Shown here one piece after another: positions 41,201 to 50,400 of a stretch of DNA of 64,000 nt. The stretch spans positions 9,743,545 through 9,807,544 of the forward strand of contig NC_062994.1 in the NCBI RefSeq assembly GCF_023078275.1, given 5' to 3'. Each line of letters begins with the position of its first letter. Within the stretch, counting starts at the first letter, position 1. Origin of the DNA: Leguminivora glycinivorella (Eukaryota; Arthropoda; Insecta; Lepidoptera; Tortricidae). A program made the position numbers and the translations under genes. Under the pieces are notes generated by a model, which had not been told where the DNA came from, made no database searches, and worked only from the letters and a program-made list of their open reading frames with translations.

Positions 41201-43599
41201 TATTGTGCTTTGTGTATTTCTCTTTGTAAATGACGGTCCTTATTGGGAGAAACTATTCATTTTATTATTTTCAATTCATAATGTAATTTTTAACGATCAT
41301 GATGAGAAGATAAACATAACTTTGGCATGTAACAAATTTATTAGCAGGGGGAAATTAGCTAAAATTACGGCATAATTAATGGAAGGTTTTTTAAATTGAA
41401 ATATGTACGTTATAGACCGAAGTTATTTTTCATCAACCCTCCCCACTCCTCCCTCCTCTGCGTCACCCCTCTACCCTCCCTTAAAGTGCCGAAAATGCGG
41501 TTTTTCTCGATTTCTGACAAAACTGTTGAAGATACAGAAAAAGCGCGTAGGAACGAAGTAATCCTTAATAAATTTACTACAACTCATTCATTAACACTTT
41601 GGTTCTAGCACTTATAGTTTACGCGTGATCCGTCACGAAAGTTGGTCCTTTGCTGCAATCTTCTTTAGTGAATGTTAAGTTTTCGCCCAAAATGCATACG
41701 AAATCGTCGAAATTTGTTTGATATAACTAAAATATTGTAACTCATGACTAAAATAAAATTAAGGGGGAAAAATCACTACCATGGGTGGAATTTCCAATAT
41801 GTCTTGGAATTCCAGTAACTATTTAAGACGTAATATTTTCACGATAGTAGTCGCTAGGAGTACCATTGATCTATATAGTGTATCTATGACTGGGGATGAG
41901 CTTTTGGTAGCTGTTGGTAGAGCCCTGGAGTATCAATCCAGTGGCCGTGAGTTCAAGTCCCACCCATGGTAGTGATTTTTCCCCTGAAATTCATTTTCAG
42001 TTTATAATATTTTAGTAATATCAAACAGATTTCGTAAGCAATTTGGGAGAAAACTTAACATTCACTAAAGAAAATTGCAGTAAAGGACCAACTTTCGTGA
42101 TGGATCACGCGAAACCTATAAGTGCTAGAACCAAAGTGTCAATGAACGATTTGTAGTAAATTTATCAAGGATTACTTTTTTCCTACACGCTTTTTCTGTA
42201 TCTACAACGGTTTTGTCAGAAATCGCGAAAAACCGCATTTTCGGCTATTTAAGGGGGGGAAGAGGGGTGACGCAGAGGGGGGAGGGATGGGGAGGGTTGA
42301 TGAAAAATAACTTCGGCCTGTAATGTACATATCCCAATCAAAAAAAATCTTCCATTAATTATGCCAACATTTTCATACATAACTTTCCAGAAGCAACGGA
42401 CTATATAGTGTAATTTTTATCATGAAATAAAGAAATCTAATCTAATTTAATCTATTAACAAGAAATTTTAGAGGATCTGGCTATTCTTATAACTTGGTTA
42501 CCTGGAGGGCCGTACCCTGTAGTTGAGGATACTAGAAATGTATTACCTACAAATAGAATTTATAAATTTAAAAGTGGAAAATGTCTGCCTTGGGTGAGAC
42601 TTGAACTCACGGCCTCTTACGGTAGATGTCGCTACGGGTCCCATTGACCTTAGTAGTGGAAAATTTCGCTGGCTTGGTTGAAGTCTTGGTGGCTCAGTTG
42701 GCAGAGCGCTGGAGTATCGATCCAGAGGCCGTGAGTTCAAGTCTCACCCAAGGCAGACATTTTCCACTTTTAAACTTATTCTAAGCCTAACGGCATCGAT
42801 TGCAGACGTTTCTGCTAATCAGAAGTTAAAATTTAGCATGGTTAGCGCATCGTAACTGGTGAATTTCCAATATGACTTGGAACTCCGGTTGCCGTTTAAG
42901 AAGTTTAACACTCTTACGGTAGATGTCGCTACGGGTCCCATTGACCTTAGTAGTGGAAAATTTCGCTGGCTTGGTTGAAGTCTTGGTGTCTCAGTTGGCA
43001 GAGCGCTGGAGTATCGATCCAGCGGCCGTGAGTTCAAGTCTCACCCAAGGCAGACATTTTCCACTTTTAAATTTATTCTAAGCCTAACGGCATCGATTGC
43101 AGACGTTTCTGCTAATCAGAAGTTAGAATTTATAAACACGAAAATATTGATGAACTGGTTATTCTTCGGGTTCGGTTACCTGAACAGCCCTAAACTGCGG
43201 CTGGTGTGGCTGTAGGCTAGGTGGACAACACAGATAGAATATTTTGATACGTACCTTTTCTGAACTGCCCATTCTTAAGTTTCATTCACCTGAACGGCCC
43301 TAGACTAGGTTCATGATACTGATAGGACATAGATGGAATTTTTTAACGCGCGGACTTTTCTGAACTGGCTATTCTTAAGTTTCGTTTACCTAAACGGCTC
43401 TAGGCTGTGGTTCATAAGTTTCTTAACACTGGGAGGACATAGTTGGAATTTTTTAACGCATGGATTTTTCTGAACTGGCTATTCTTAAGTTTTGTTTACC
43501 TGAACAGCTCTAGGCTGTGGCTGTTGTCCTGTAGGTGGTCTATATAAGGAGCGGCAACGAAGCTCAAGTTGTTCCCAATACATCTTCTTACGTTCATGT
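31245..43599 (-). CDS. Low-complexity PPPPY-motif protein, 12 phase-compatible exons (5' end not found)
   Basis: In transcript order: 43599-43500, 40773-40692, 40281-40188, 39901-39694, 38919-38770, 38090-37993, 36925-36760, 35505-35190, 34591-34496, 33984-33894, 32551-32458, 32273-31245. All junctions have AG/GT and compatible phases, giving about 840 residues. Order of segments: Cys-rich patch (PSCSCCAQCHP), Gln/Phe repeat (MQQGYQGQYQ), GVWGPPPPYSPQGRSG with a PPxY motif of the type bound by WW domains, His-rich segment, NPELxRI repeats, Cys pairs (SSCCNVSV, ADCCMNP), basic patch (KRRPRQEKH), NDSRISER-type repeats, PPPPNLP, and C-terminus MDSGWQSGSEKQVTD. No membrane segment is seen. Probably largely disordered. 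Several exons have neighbouring tandem copies. I do not recognise the family; a PPxY adaptor such as an ENTREP/FAM189 relative is only a guess. Confidence 0.8.
32458..32551 (-). CDS. Minus-gene exon 11
   Basis: Acceptor accaacag, donor gtaagg, phase 2 in and 0 out. Encodes SSMQDCHRVNQNAESEVYF followed by ADVSSCCNVSVK, a Cys-pair segment that looks better conserved than the repeats around it. Confidence 0.85.
32976..33213 (+). repeat. GGCAAAACGGAGCGACG repeat
   Basis: Sense copy with an extra inner segment (ccctaaaatggggg) also seen at 22020-22170. Confidence 0.78.
33303..33807. mobile_element. hAT-like MITE copy 2
   Basis: 505 bp, TIR tagggttgcaaaaaac, flanks GTTGTTAC and GTTGTCAC (7 of 8). 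T/A-homopolymer-rich ends and a middle with ggcaacaccaccgcctctcc. Confidence 0.88.
33894..33984 (-). CDS. Minus-gene exon 10
   Basis: Acceptor ttttgcag, donor gtaaga, phase 1 in and 2 out. Encodes SDQSTDSCPPNPKQGKENLG and FQNDKHSPIR. Begins immediately right of a hAT-like MITE (33303-33807). Confidence 0.82.
34496..34591 (-). CDS. Minus-gene exon 9
   Basis: Acceptor gtttacag, donor gtatga, phase 1 in and 1 out. Encodes GMSAGNLTNLHRDCRMDDN followed by VTVECLHQKSASK. No family signature recognised. Confidence 0.82.
34629..35062 (-). repeat. TTTTCCCCTCACTAGCTC family, full
   Basis: Antisense copy, very similar to 12588-13018, starting about 40 bp upstream (minus sense) of exon 9. Confidence 0.82.
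35190..35505 (-). CDS. Minus-gene exon 8 (NPELxRI repeats)
   Basis: Acceptor ccttacag, donor gtgaat, phase 0 in and 1 out. Begins ELARMNPELARINPELIRIN and continues with about six 7-residue NPELxRI units, then an acidic/Met-rich part (MLGQDMRMMYQPEELGRLQE). The regular spacing suggests helix, possibly coiled coil, produced by minisatellite expansion. Confidence 0.82.
35590..35770 (+). repeat. GGCAAAACGGAGCGACG repeat
   Basis: Sense copy in the minus-gene intron before exon 8. Confidence 0.78.
35854..36171 (-). mobile_element. 5'-truncated LINE tail with 16-bp target duplication
   Basis: Antisense coding of TGDPRAGSFLAQRIAIAIQR, a LINE ORF2 C-terminal signature, then an AT-rich 3' UTR. Flanked by TGTAATAAGGTATATT at 35838-35853 and 36172-36187. 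Its GC-rich coding part stands out from the AT-rich intron. Confidence 0.85.
36255..36759 (-). pseudogene. Decayed tandem copies of minus-gene exon 7
   Basis: At least three copies of a unit containing GGATAACCGTACGTTATAC, CACGAGCACGC and CTGCCGGAACTCC. Stops and indels interrupt the frame of most units. Read as intronic exon duplicates of exon 36760-36925. Confidence 0.7.
36760..36925 (-). CDS. Minus-gene exon 7 (His-rich)
   Basis: Acceptor ttttacag, donor gtacgt. Phase 2 in and 0 out encodes RHHLHQDPAAATLLHHHHID through SQRPDPRIT and joins both neighbours. An alternative frame (ELLYADRPGRYQPATGPQDN) is also open but out of phase. Decayed copies of this exon's 3' part, each with its own GTACGT/GTATGT, follow to the left. 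Confidence 0.65.
36958..37183 (+). repeat. CCCCGACGCAAAA repeat, copy 2
   Basis: Same family as 2527-2750, immediately upstream (minus sense) of minus-gene exon 7. Confidence 0.75.
37358..37861 (-). repeat. GGTTCCGTAG interspersed repeat, copy 2
   Basis: Antisense relative of 2972-3648, shorter internally. A small piece also occurs at 9095-9185; head fragments with ggccaagtgcga at 1395-1445 and 62777-62826. Confidence 0.8.
37993..38090 (-). CDS. Minus-gene exon 6 (PPPPY motif)
   Basis: Acceptor atttgcag, donor gtgagt, phase 0 in and 2 out. Encodes VEGFGEASGSFDAQTGVWG followed by PPPPYSPQGRSGSR. The PPxY core is the canonical WW-domain ligand of Nedd4-family ligases and other WW proteins. 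Confidence 0.82.
38770..38919 (-). CDS. Minus-gene exon 5 (Gln/Phe repeat, unit 5, intact)
   Basis: Acceptor ttgtttag, donor gttagt, phase 0 in and 0 out, 50 codons from HPDKSYPQGFEERF to MQQGYQGQYQ. It is the only downstream copy with frame, acceptor and donor all intact, so it is the best candidate for use besides exon 4. Confidence 0.7.
39001..39150 (-). pseudogene. Tandem exon copy 4 with in-frame stop
   Basis: 150 nt with good acceptor and donor, but GGATTCCAG has become GGATCCTAG, giving TAG at codon 29. Likely a dead or decoy exon. Confidence 0.72.
39232..39380 (-). pseudogene. Tandem exon copy 3 with 1-nt deletion
   Basis: 149 nt rather than 150: one C is missing in CCTTACC(C)TCAAGG, shifting the frame after residue 6. 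The donor gtcagt is intact. Likely a dead exon. Confidence 0.72.
39462..39611 (-). pseudogene. Tandem exon copy 2 with broken donor
   Basis: 150 nt, open throughout from HPDKPYPQGFQERF to GYQGQYQ, with acceptor gtttag, but the donor reads ATCAGT instead of GTCAGT. Probably skipped by the spliceosome despite its intact frame. Confidence 0.7.
39694..39901 (-). CDS. Minus-gene exon 4 (Gln/Phe repeat, unit 1)
   Basis: Acceptor caccaccag, donor gtcagt, phase 2 in and 0 out. Encodes MGVPQSGDSAYGFCETETP, then a module from NPQGFEERF to MQQGYQGQYQ. This module is the parent of four tandem exon copies to its left (39611-38770). Confidence 0.78.
40188..40281 (-). CDS. Minus-gene exon 3
   Basis: Acceptor tgttacag, donor gtaagt. 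Phase 1 in and 2 out is the only reading that joins both neighbours, giving GRIGNLYSPNPGTVRKTSAW and onward. A second open reading (SHWKPVLTKPWHCKEDFRLE) looks more protein-like but does not splice in frame to exon 4, so the frame is less certain here. Confidence 0.6.
40369..40625 (+). mobile_element. tRNA-cored inverted-repeat element (family A), copy 2
   Basis: Left arm from tacaactagggaacaaatca to gatatcacacacgaaag, core with tggtctagtggtaaagacg and gggttcgattcccggc, then an inverted arm (ctttcatgtatgatatctat). The core could fold as a tRNA but is embedded in the repeat, so no tRNA gene is called. Confidence 0.75.
40692..40773 (-). CDS. Minus-gene exon 2 (Cys-rich)
   Basis: Acceptor tattgcag, donor gtaaga, phase 0 in and 1 out. 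Encodes PSCSCCAQCHPTQPAWDISL and RFWAPG. The CxCCxxC cluster could bind metal or be palmitoylated; both are inference. Confidence 0.75.
41369..42365 (+). mobile_element. Giant foldback with tRNA-like core (family B), copy 1
   Basis: Arms 41369-41788 and 41960-42365 are inverted copies over about 400 bp with scattered mismatches. The 171-bp loop holds gctgttggtagagccctgg and, at the arm edge, gtgagttcaagtcccac, a tRNA-like D arm and T arm. No coding frame. Confidence 0.85.
42560..42785 (+). mobile_element. tRNA-cored foldback (family B), copy 2
   Basis: Arms 42560-42616 and 42725-42785 are inverted. The core 42683-42755 folds as a full cloverleaf: 7-bp acceptor (gtcttgg/ccaaggc with one G-U), 4-bp D stem, 5-bp anticodon stem with loop gtatcga, 5-bp T stem with loop ttcaagt. 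The loop would place AUC as anticodon. Confidence 0.75.
42840..43130 (+). mobile_element. tRNA-cored repeat (family B), copy 3
   Basis: Near-identical to 42617-42830 from cttacggtagatgtcgctac to taatcagaagtta. The tRNA-like core at 42980-43052 has one change breaking the D stem (ggctcag to gtctcag). Tandem to copy 2. Confidence 0.75.
43145..43497 (-). pseudogene. Decayed tandem copies of the 3' end of minus-gene exon 1
   Basis: Three units of about 105 bp contain the exon 1 end (reverse complement of acctgaacagctctaggctg) followed by a GT donor-like site and the same intron start, at about 43180, 43285 and 43390. Weaker relatives appear near 42510 and 40870. No open frame is maintained. Confidence 0.6.
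43500..43599 (-). CDS. Minus-gene exon 1 in window
   Basis: Acceptor gtccacag, donor gtaaac, phase 2 in and 0 out. Encodes HERKKMYWEQLELRCRSLYR and PPTGQQPQPRAVQ. The Met could be an initiator if upstream exons are 5' UTR, but no in-frame stop precedes it within the exon. Confidence 0.75.
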
Positions 43600-44419
43600 C
43601 TGTGGACAATAAAAAGTAAAATCAGACTAAATATTTTAATACTTATAAGGGACGGCACGTGTACTAATAAAGTTGCAGGTGTTCGTTGGCTACGGTGACA
43701 GCTTACCATCGCCTCGTATGCTTGGGTGCCATTAATTTTGTAGCAAAATGCCGAGGTACTGCACTGCAGTAGGAAAAGAAGGTAACATAATGATTGTTTA
43801 GACAAGAAGGATTGCAATATGTAAGGCTTATATTTAACTTTCGGAAACTAGCGACTTATAAAATAAATATTCTGATTTTTCATTTTATTTCGTTTCTTTG
43901 TATTATTATTTTGGCACTTTTAAAAACTTTCTGACGTATAATCAATAGGCGTCATTCTTACGTAAGTTCGTATGCAACCTTTGACATACATACTTTCAAT
44001 CGCTTAAAGAAAACAAACATTAAAAACGCCAACCAAAAAACAAACTTAAACTTGCCGTTCACAAAACCAACTACCCAAACCATCCTTCTAAAAACATAAG
44101 AAAAATGCGCTTCGCACCTCCAGGCAGCCGCAAAATAAAGTTGGTAAAGCCTTAGCAACCGTTGCTATGCAGAGTCAACAACGCGTTTAACACGTAAGGT
44201 CGCAACCGCCACGAACTTTTTAAGTAACCTTCAGTTCTATATAAATGCGTGTAAGTTTAAAATTCGCTTGACACGCAATAGTTAATTATGGTGTTCTTGT
44301 ACGTTCTCATAATGGAATTGTCAAATCGCAAAGAAATTAGACAGTGTAAATAGGAGGAGAGTTTTGTATTGTGTTTTTGATTATTTTATTTAGAATAGTT
44401 ACTTATTAGTGTAATAATA

Positions 44420-44448
44420 ATGGCTCGAATGAGTGTGTGTTATTCCAG
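44420..44448 (+). CDS. CCDC113: CCDC113 exon 1 (initiator)
   Basis: ATG GCT CGA ATG AGT codes MARMSVCYS and ends tccag|gtatat in phase 2, which joins exon 2 in frame. Short, so its assignment rests on phase and position only. Confidence 0.55.
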
Positions 44449-47400
44449 GTATATTTTTAATAAAATCATTTTCCCCTCACTAGCTCGGAAACACGTGTTT
44501 TGTCCTTTAATACCAGCGGGTAAAAACGCATTTTATCCACTAGTGGGTAAAGTAATTTGACCTTGAATAAAGTCAAATTAACTGCTTTAAAATTGATAAA
44601 ATTAGGTGAATCTAGTAATAAAGATGATTTACCACCTGTGGAACTATTGGAAGCAGTGATAAACGCATTTTTTGCGTTGTAGTTTCCTCGTTATAGTGAG
44701 GGGAAAATTTTTGTGTTACACTCGGGTGCAAATGTATTTTACTTCTCGTGTGTTAAAAAACTCGCAAGTTCAGGATTCTATTTTCGAACCACTCGCTTCG
44801 CTCGTGGTTCAACAATAGAATCCTTTCCCTTGCTCGTTTTTCAATTCCACACTCGGCGTTAAAATACAACTTTGCCCCCTTGTATAACAAATAACTATTA
44901 TTTACATTATCAAATTTACATTAGTATAGAAACTAAGATTAATCATAAAACTTAATAGCTTTATATTTTATATCTAAAATAGGCCCTTGAGGCATTGTTC
45001 CAGAAACGCTGGCGACATTTCCTCGCAGTATCACAATGTTGATTGTGTAAGGAAGTCGCTTGGTCTTAGGTCGCCATCAGTCCCCGTAGCCGAATGGCAT
45101 TGCTACGACGTGAAACGAAAACGAAACACCGCGAAAGGTAGTCTGGATCTGTCGCGCCAATATGCAAGAGCGATAGAGATAGATAGATATCTACGAGCGT
45201 TTCGTTTCGTCAGCATTTCTGCCATTCGGCTTCATACCCAGGGCTGTATTTGTTACGTTTCAAAATTATATCCGCACCTGCAAGCCTGCACCCACTTACG
45301 GCCATCTTATGGCCTGGGAACCGTTTCTCGAAAGGTACAAGCCTTGTATTACAAGTGCGCGAACTGTCAAATCGATTTTAGTTACATTGCGAGCTGTTGA
45401 GATACAATAGGCTAGTTTCCTACTAGTCAAATCGAACTGTTATAACTATAACCTAACCACAAAATTTAAATTTTGAAAAAACCCCCGACCGCGACATAGT
45501 GAACCGATTTTCATGAAACATGGCTAAGAACACTCCCGACTAACTCAGCTTTCAAACAAAAAAAAACTAAATCGAAATCAGTTCACCCGTTCGGGAGCTA
45601 CGGTGCTACAGACAGACACACACACAGACAGACAGACACGTCAAACTTATAACACCCCGTCGTTTTTGCGTCGGGGGTTAAAAATAGTAACATTGATCTA
45701 CACGTCAGACAGACAGACAGACAAACAGGCAGACAGACAGACAGACAGACACGTCAAACTTATAACACCCCGTCGTTTTTTCGTCGGGGGTTAAAAACGC
45801 TTTGCTAATATGGAATTACTATGAAATACCGAGGAGTGACGTCACGATCAATTCATTTACTTTATATCTTTCTCTTTGACTTATTAAATAGAAATTATGT
45901 TTAAAATATAACTACTGTCCATATTTTTGTTCTAATTATGTGGTGCTTTATTTCGTGAACTGCATAAAATATTTTATTTCAACTATAGGAAACTAGCCTA
46001 TTTTGCAGAGCCATCAAATACCGAGCCATTGTATACGAGTTCTCGTACCGTCCAAATGGGCCTTTACACTCTCTTCTTCCTACCCTTATCCCACGTCATG
46101 TGGGGTCGGTACTCGGTACAGTCAAGTGTAAAAATATGGGTGCGTACAACTTATCAAAAATATGTCCCATAGCACTTTATGTCGGCGGAATAAGGTCTCG
46201 GTACATATTTTTGAGCGGATAAAATCGATACGTATTTTTGCACTTGACTGTACAACTCGTCTTCCTCTTCCATTCCTCTCTATCTTATGTCATCTCAGCA
46301 CTCACTTCCTTCTTTCTTATACCCTCTTTCGCACCACCATGACATCCATCCATCACTATTTAGGTTTACCCTTCCCGCTCAATCCCTCAACATTTATCAC
46401 TAATATTCTTTTTTTACAAGCTTTTATTCAACTTATTTGGTCAAAAATTATTAAGGTTTCACATTTTAATTTGTATGACAATCATTCGTGTAAGGACAGA
46501 AAGACGTTTCCTCTTGATGCGTTGACAGAGGTACGCATCAGCCCTGGGGTCCCCTGTGGTGTCGACCAGCCGTGCCGACAGTGCCCACATGAATGTTTTC
46601 ATATCGGCTGACCAGGGACCCAAAGTCTCAACTGCGAGCGCCGCAAACTCGTAGTTGTTGAGCAACGACGAGTATTTACGACGCTTCAGAATTTGGGGCT
46701 GGTCAGCCGCAGCTCCGGCCTGCATGCGGGTCCCCTGAATGTGTACTGAGAGAAAATACAACCAGTTTTCATGTTTGTCCAACAAGTTTTTTGGTTAAAA
46801 TAGCGCCTACGTGCTCTTTGGTTCAAACAATAAGCTACTTGTCGTTTGAATCGGCAATATATTTGAATCAACAAGTCGATTTTATAAAAACAACCTGACA
46901 CATATTGTTTTAAACATACGTTTGGCTGATTCAAATGGATAAACCGCAACAAGTCGAACTTGTTAAATTCACAATGCAAATTTCTCTCAGTGTGGGACTG
47001 AGCAAAAGTGTCTACACACGTTGCGTCCCACACCAGGGTCCTTCAGAGTTTCCACGGCACCAACGTTGCCTTGTTAGTATGTTAGTTTGGGTCAAAACGT
47101 AGAAGCTAAATTTGACCCACTTCCTGATTCCCGATACAGCTGAAATTTAGCACACATATGTAAATCACGTCACAATGCAATATTATGGTATCATGGAGCT
47201 GATCTGATGATGTCACAGAAAGGTGGTCATAGAAACTCTGTTATGAAACGTCGCATCCCCATCGAGTAAAGCAGTATATCACTGTTGAAAGGAAGGTACA
47301 GTCGGTGATAAAAGCTTGCGCCAAGATAAGATAATTCTTTATTTGATAAAACACGAGTGATATAAAGATGTTAATATGTACATTCGAGATCTTTACATGC

Positions 47401-50400
47401 TTGGCTGAATTTTCAGCATTCAAATATTTATTACATTAAATTACAAATATAAGTATAAAAGAAGGAGTACAGAAGATGGTCGGAAAAAAAAAATCAAATG
47501 TCAAATTGTTCTAATCATACTACTACTAACAAAATAAATAAAATGTTTGCATGTATAATAAAAATAAAATAAAGAAAATAATGTTACAACTCGATACAGC
47601 TCTTATAAGACTCTTTACAAATAAAATACACTTACATCACAAAAAAAAAAAAGGAAGAAGAATGCATTATTATTATGAGTAAAGAAAAAAAAAATTTAAA
47701 AGCTAATGTCAATTTACAAAATTCGTTATCTAGAGTCTATTTATTTTAAAATGTCGTATTATATCATTTATATTATAGAAACAATGTTCTAATAGCAAAC
47801 TGTACAATTTTTTCCTAAAAGTCTTACCTTCTAATATTCTTATGTCCACAGGAATTGAATTATACAATTTTATAGCCATGCAATAGCAGTTATTTTGGAA
47901 CAGTTTTAGCCTTTGCTGCGTTGGTATCTCTAAGTCGTATTTGTGGCGCTTTCCATTGCCTTTTTCTTTAAACAGTTCTATGTTATTTTTCACAAATTTA
48001 CACATTTCATACATATACAAGGATGGTAACGGCAAAATCTTTTTTCTTTTAAATAATGGCCTGCAGCTGTCTAGATAGTGGGCTCCGCACAGGGATCTAA
48101 CACATTTTTTTTGCGCTATAAAAACTCTATCTGCTTCGGTTGAGTTGCCCCATATTATTAAGCCGTAACGAATTTGTGAAGATACATAGCCGTGAAAGGC
48201 AGCGGTTGCTGCCGCTTCAGATACAATAGAACGTAGACGCCACAAAACATACACAAAACGATCTAGCTTATTACATAAGTGGTTAATATGGGCTTTCCAA
48301 TTGCAATATTTGTCAATACGTAGACCTAAGAAAACTGCAGCATCAGTTTCCTTAAGTTGCACGCTATTAAAGTCTGTAGTAATCTCAAGTGGTTTACTTT
48401 TATATGTTTGAAATTGGATCAGCTGCGTTTTTTGCAAGTTTACATTAAGATTATTATCATTTAACCATTGAGTGACATTTGTCAGTGTATTTTTAATATT
48501 ATGACATAGAGAATCACCATTCACCCCTTTGATTAAGATAGTTGTATCGTCTGCAAAGAGTATACTGTCGTTTTGTGTGGCTTTAGGTAAATCATTAATA
48601 TATAATAGAAACAAAATTGGCCCTAGAATGCTGCCTTGTGGCACACCGCATTTATTTTCAATGTAAGGAGAATTATATGATTCTTTTTCATGGTTTGAGT
48701 TAAGTTTTGTAACTTCAACACATTGCTTCCGTCCGTTAAGGTAACTTTCTAGCCAAAGATACGGTTGTCCCCTTATGCCGTATTTGTATAACTTTGACAA
48801 TAACGTTTCATGGCAAACGAAATCAAACGCCTTACTCATGTCCAGCATCAGTGCTACCACAGGTGCTTTATCATTTAAACTTAAGGTGACATTTCGTACC
48901 AGCTCAAAACAGGCATGTGTTGTTGATTTCTTTTTTTGGAAACCGTACTGCTTTGGTGTTATTAACTTACACTTTTCTAAAAAGTCGATTATTTTCCTAT
49001 ATACTAAGCGTTCGAAAACTTTAGGACAGGGATTAAAGTGATAGGACGATAATTCGACATGTCACATTTGTCCCCTTTTTTAAAAATCGGTTTTACTACC
49101 GAAATCTTGAGCCTATCTGGAAATACCCCTTCTGTGTATGACAAATTTATAATATAGTGTAAAGGCAATGAGATAATAACCGCAACAGATTTCAAAATGT
49201 TGACATTAATGCCATCGTATCCCGTAGACTGAGTATTTCTAAGGTTTTTTATAGCTTTATAAATGTCATAGTGATCATCAGGCAAAAAAACATGGTATGG
49301 GTGTTTTGGTCAATTAATGATGTTACATTAGAACTATTCTTAATACTTTTGTTTGTTAATTTTATTAGGTATTGGTTAAATTGTTTTGCGATATCTAAGG
49401 GATCATTGTATGTGATACTGTTTTGGGTGATTTCTTTTATTTCAGGAGATACTGCGGTGGAGCAACATTTTTTTTATAATACTCCACGAAGTTTTGCATA
49501 CGTTTTTGGCATTTTGTATTCTTTTAAGGTTTATTGATTTTTGGGCTGCATTCATACATTTGTTAAGAATTTTGCAGTATTGTTTATAGCGGCTAAGATT
49601 TTCTTTTTTATTTGACTGGGAATATTGATACTTACAGTACAAAATTCTTTTTCTTATGCAACATTTTCGAAGTCCTTTTGTTATCCATGCGTTCCTGGTA
49701 GGTTTAATTTCATGCTTGATTGTAATAAACGGAAAACAGAGATTATAAAATAATGTGAATAAGTCATGAAATGCGTTAAAGGCTGCATTCGTAGTATTCT
49801 TTTCATAGACTTCGGCAAACGAAAGTGCTGCGATTGCGTTTATAAATTTCCTAATATTATCATCACTGTAGTCTCTTTTCTTTTCGTACCATATTAAAGG
49901 TTTTTTAGCAAAACTGTTTCTTGTATTCAGACTACACGATAAAGTTTGACCCGTGTGAAAAATGATTTTTTTGCAAAAAACCTTAAGTGACTCATCCCTC
50001 CTCCTCCTTATATTAATTATATATCCTTATCCATCCTCATCTTCTCAAGCCTTACGATAATTATATAAGTAAATTATCCATTATTATACATTTTTAGTCG
50101 ATCCATCACAAGCCACCGTATGAATTACATGAACGATGCTGAAGAGCTCACGGACGCTGAATTGATAAAAGCCGTTAACGATCTGAAACACCAGATCAAA
50201 ATCACCAACTTGGAGAACGATATCCTTGAAAGAACTATAATGAGGTAAGTTTTATTTTAAAACTATCCAAATCCAGAAAAAGTCTATACGGTCTTTGAAC
50301 TAACATCAGTGGTCAAAGAATTTAAGCAACAAATATTATGTCTCCTGTGTGGTGACGGGTTAAGAATTTCACCACCCCCTTTCTTCTCGTGGGTGTCGTA

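Noticed and set aside
47730..48860. Host gene on the minus strand
   Set aside because: Encodes a LINE reverse transcriptase (FADD box) with an upstream frameshift and truncated 5' end.
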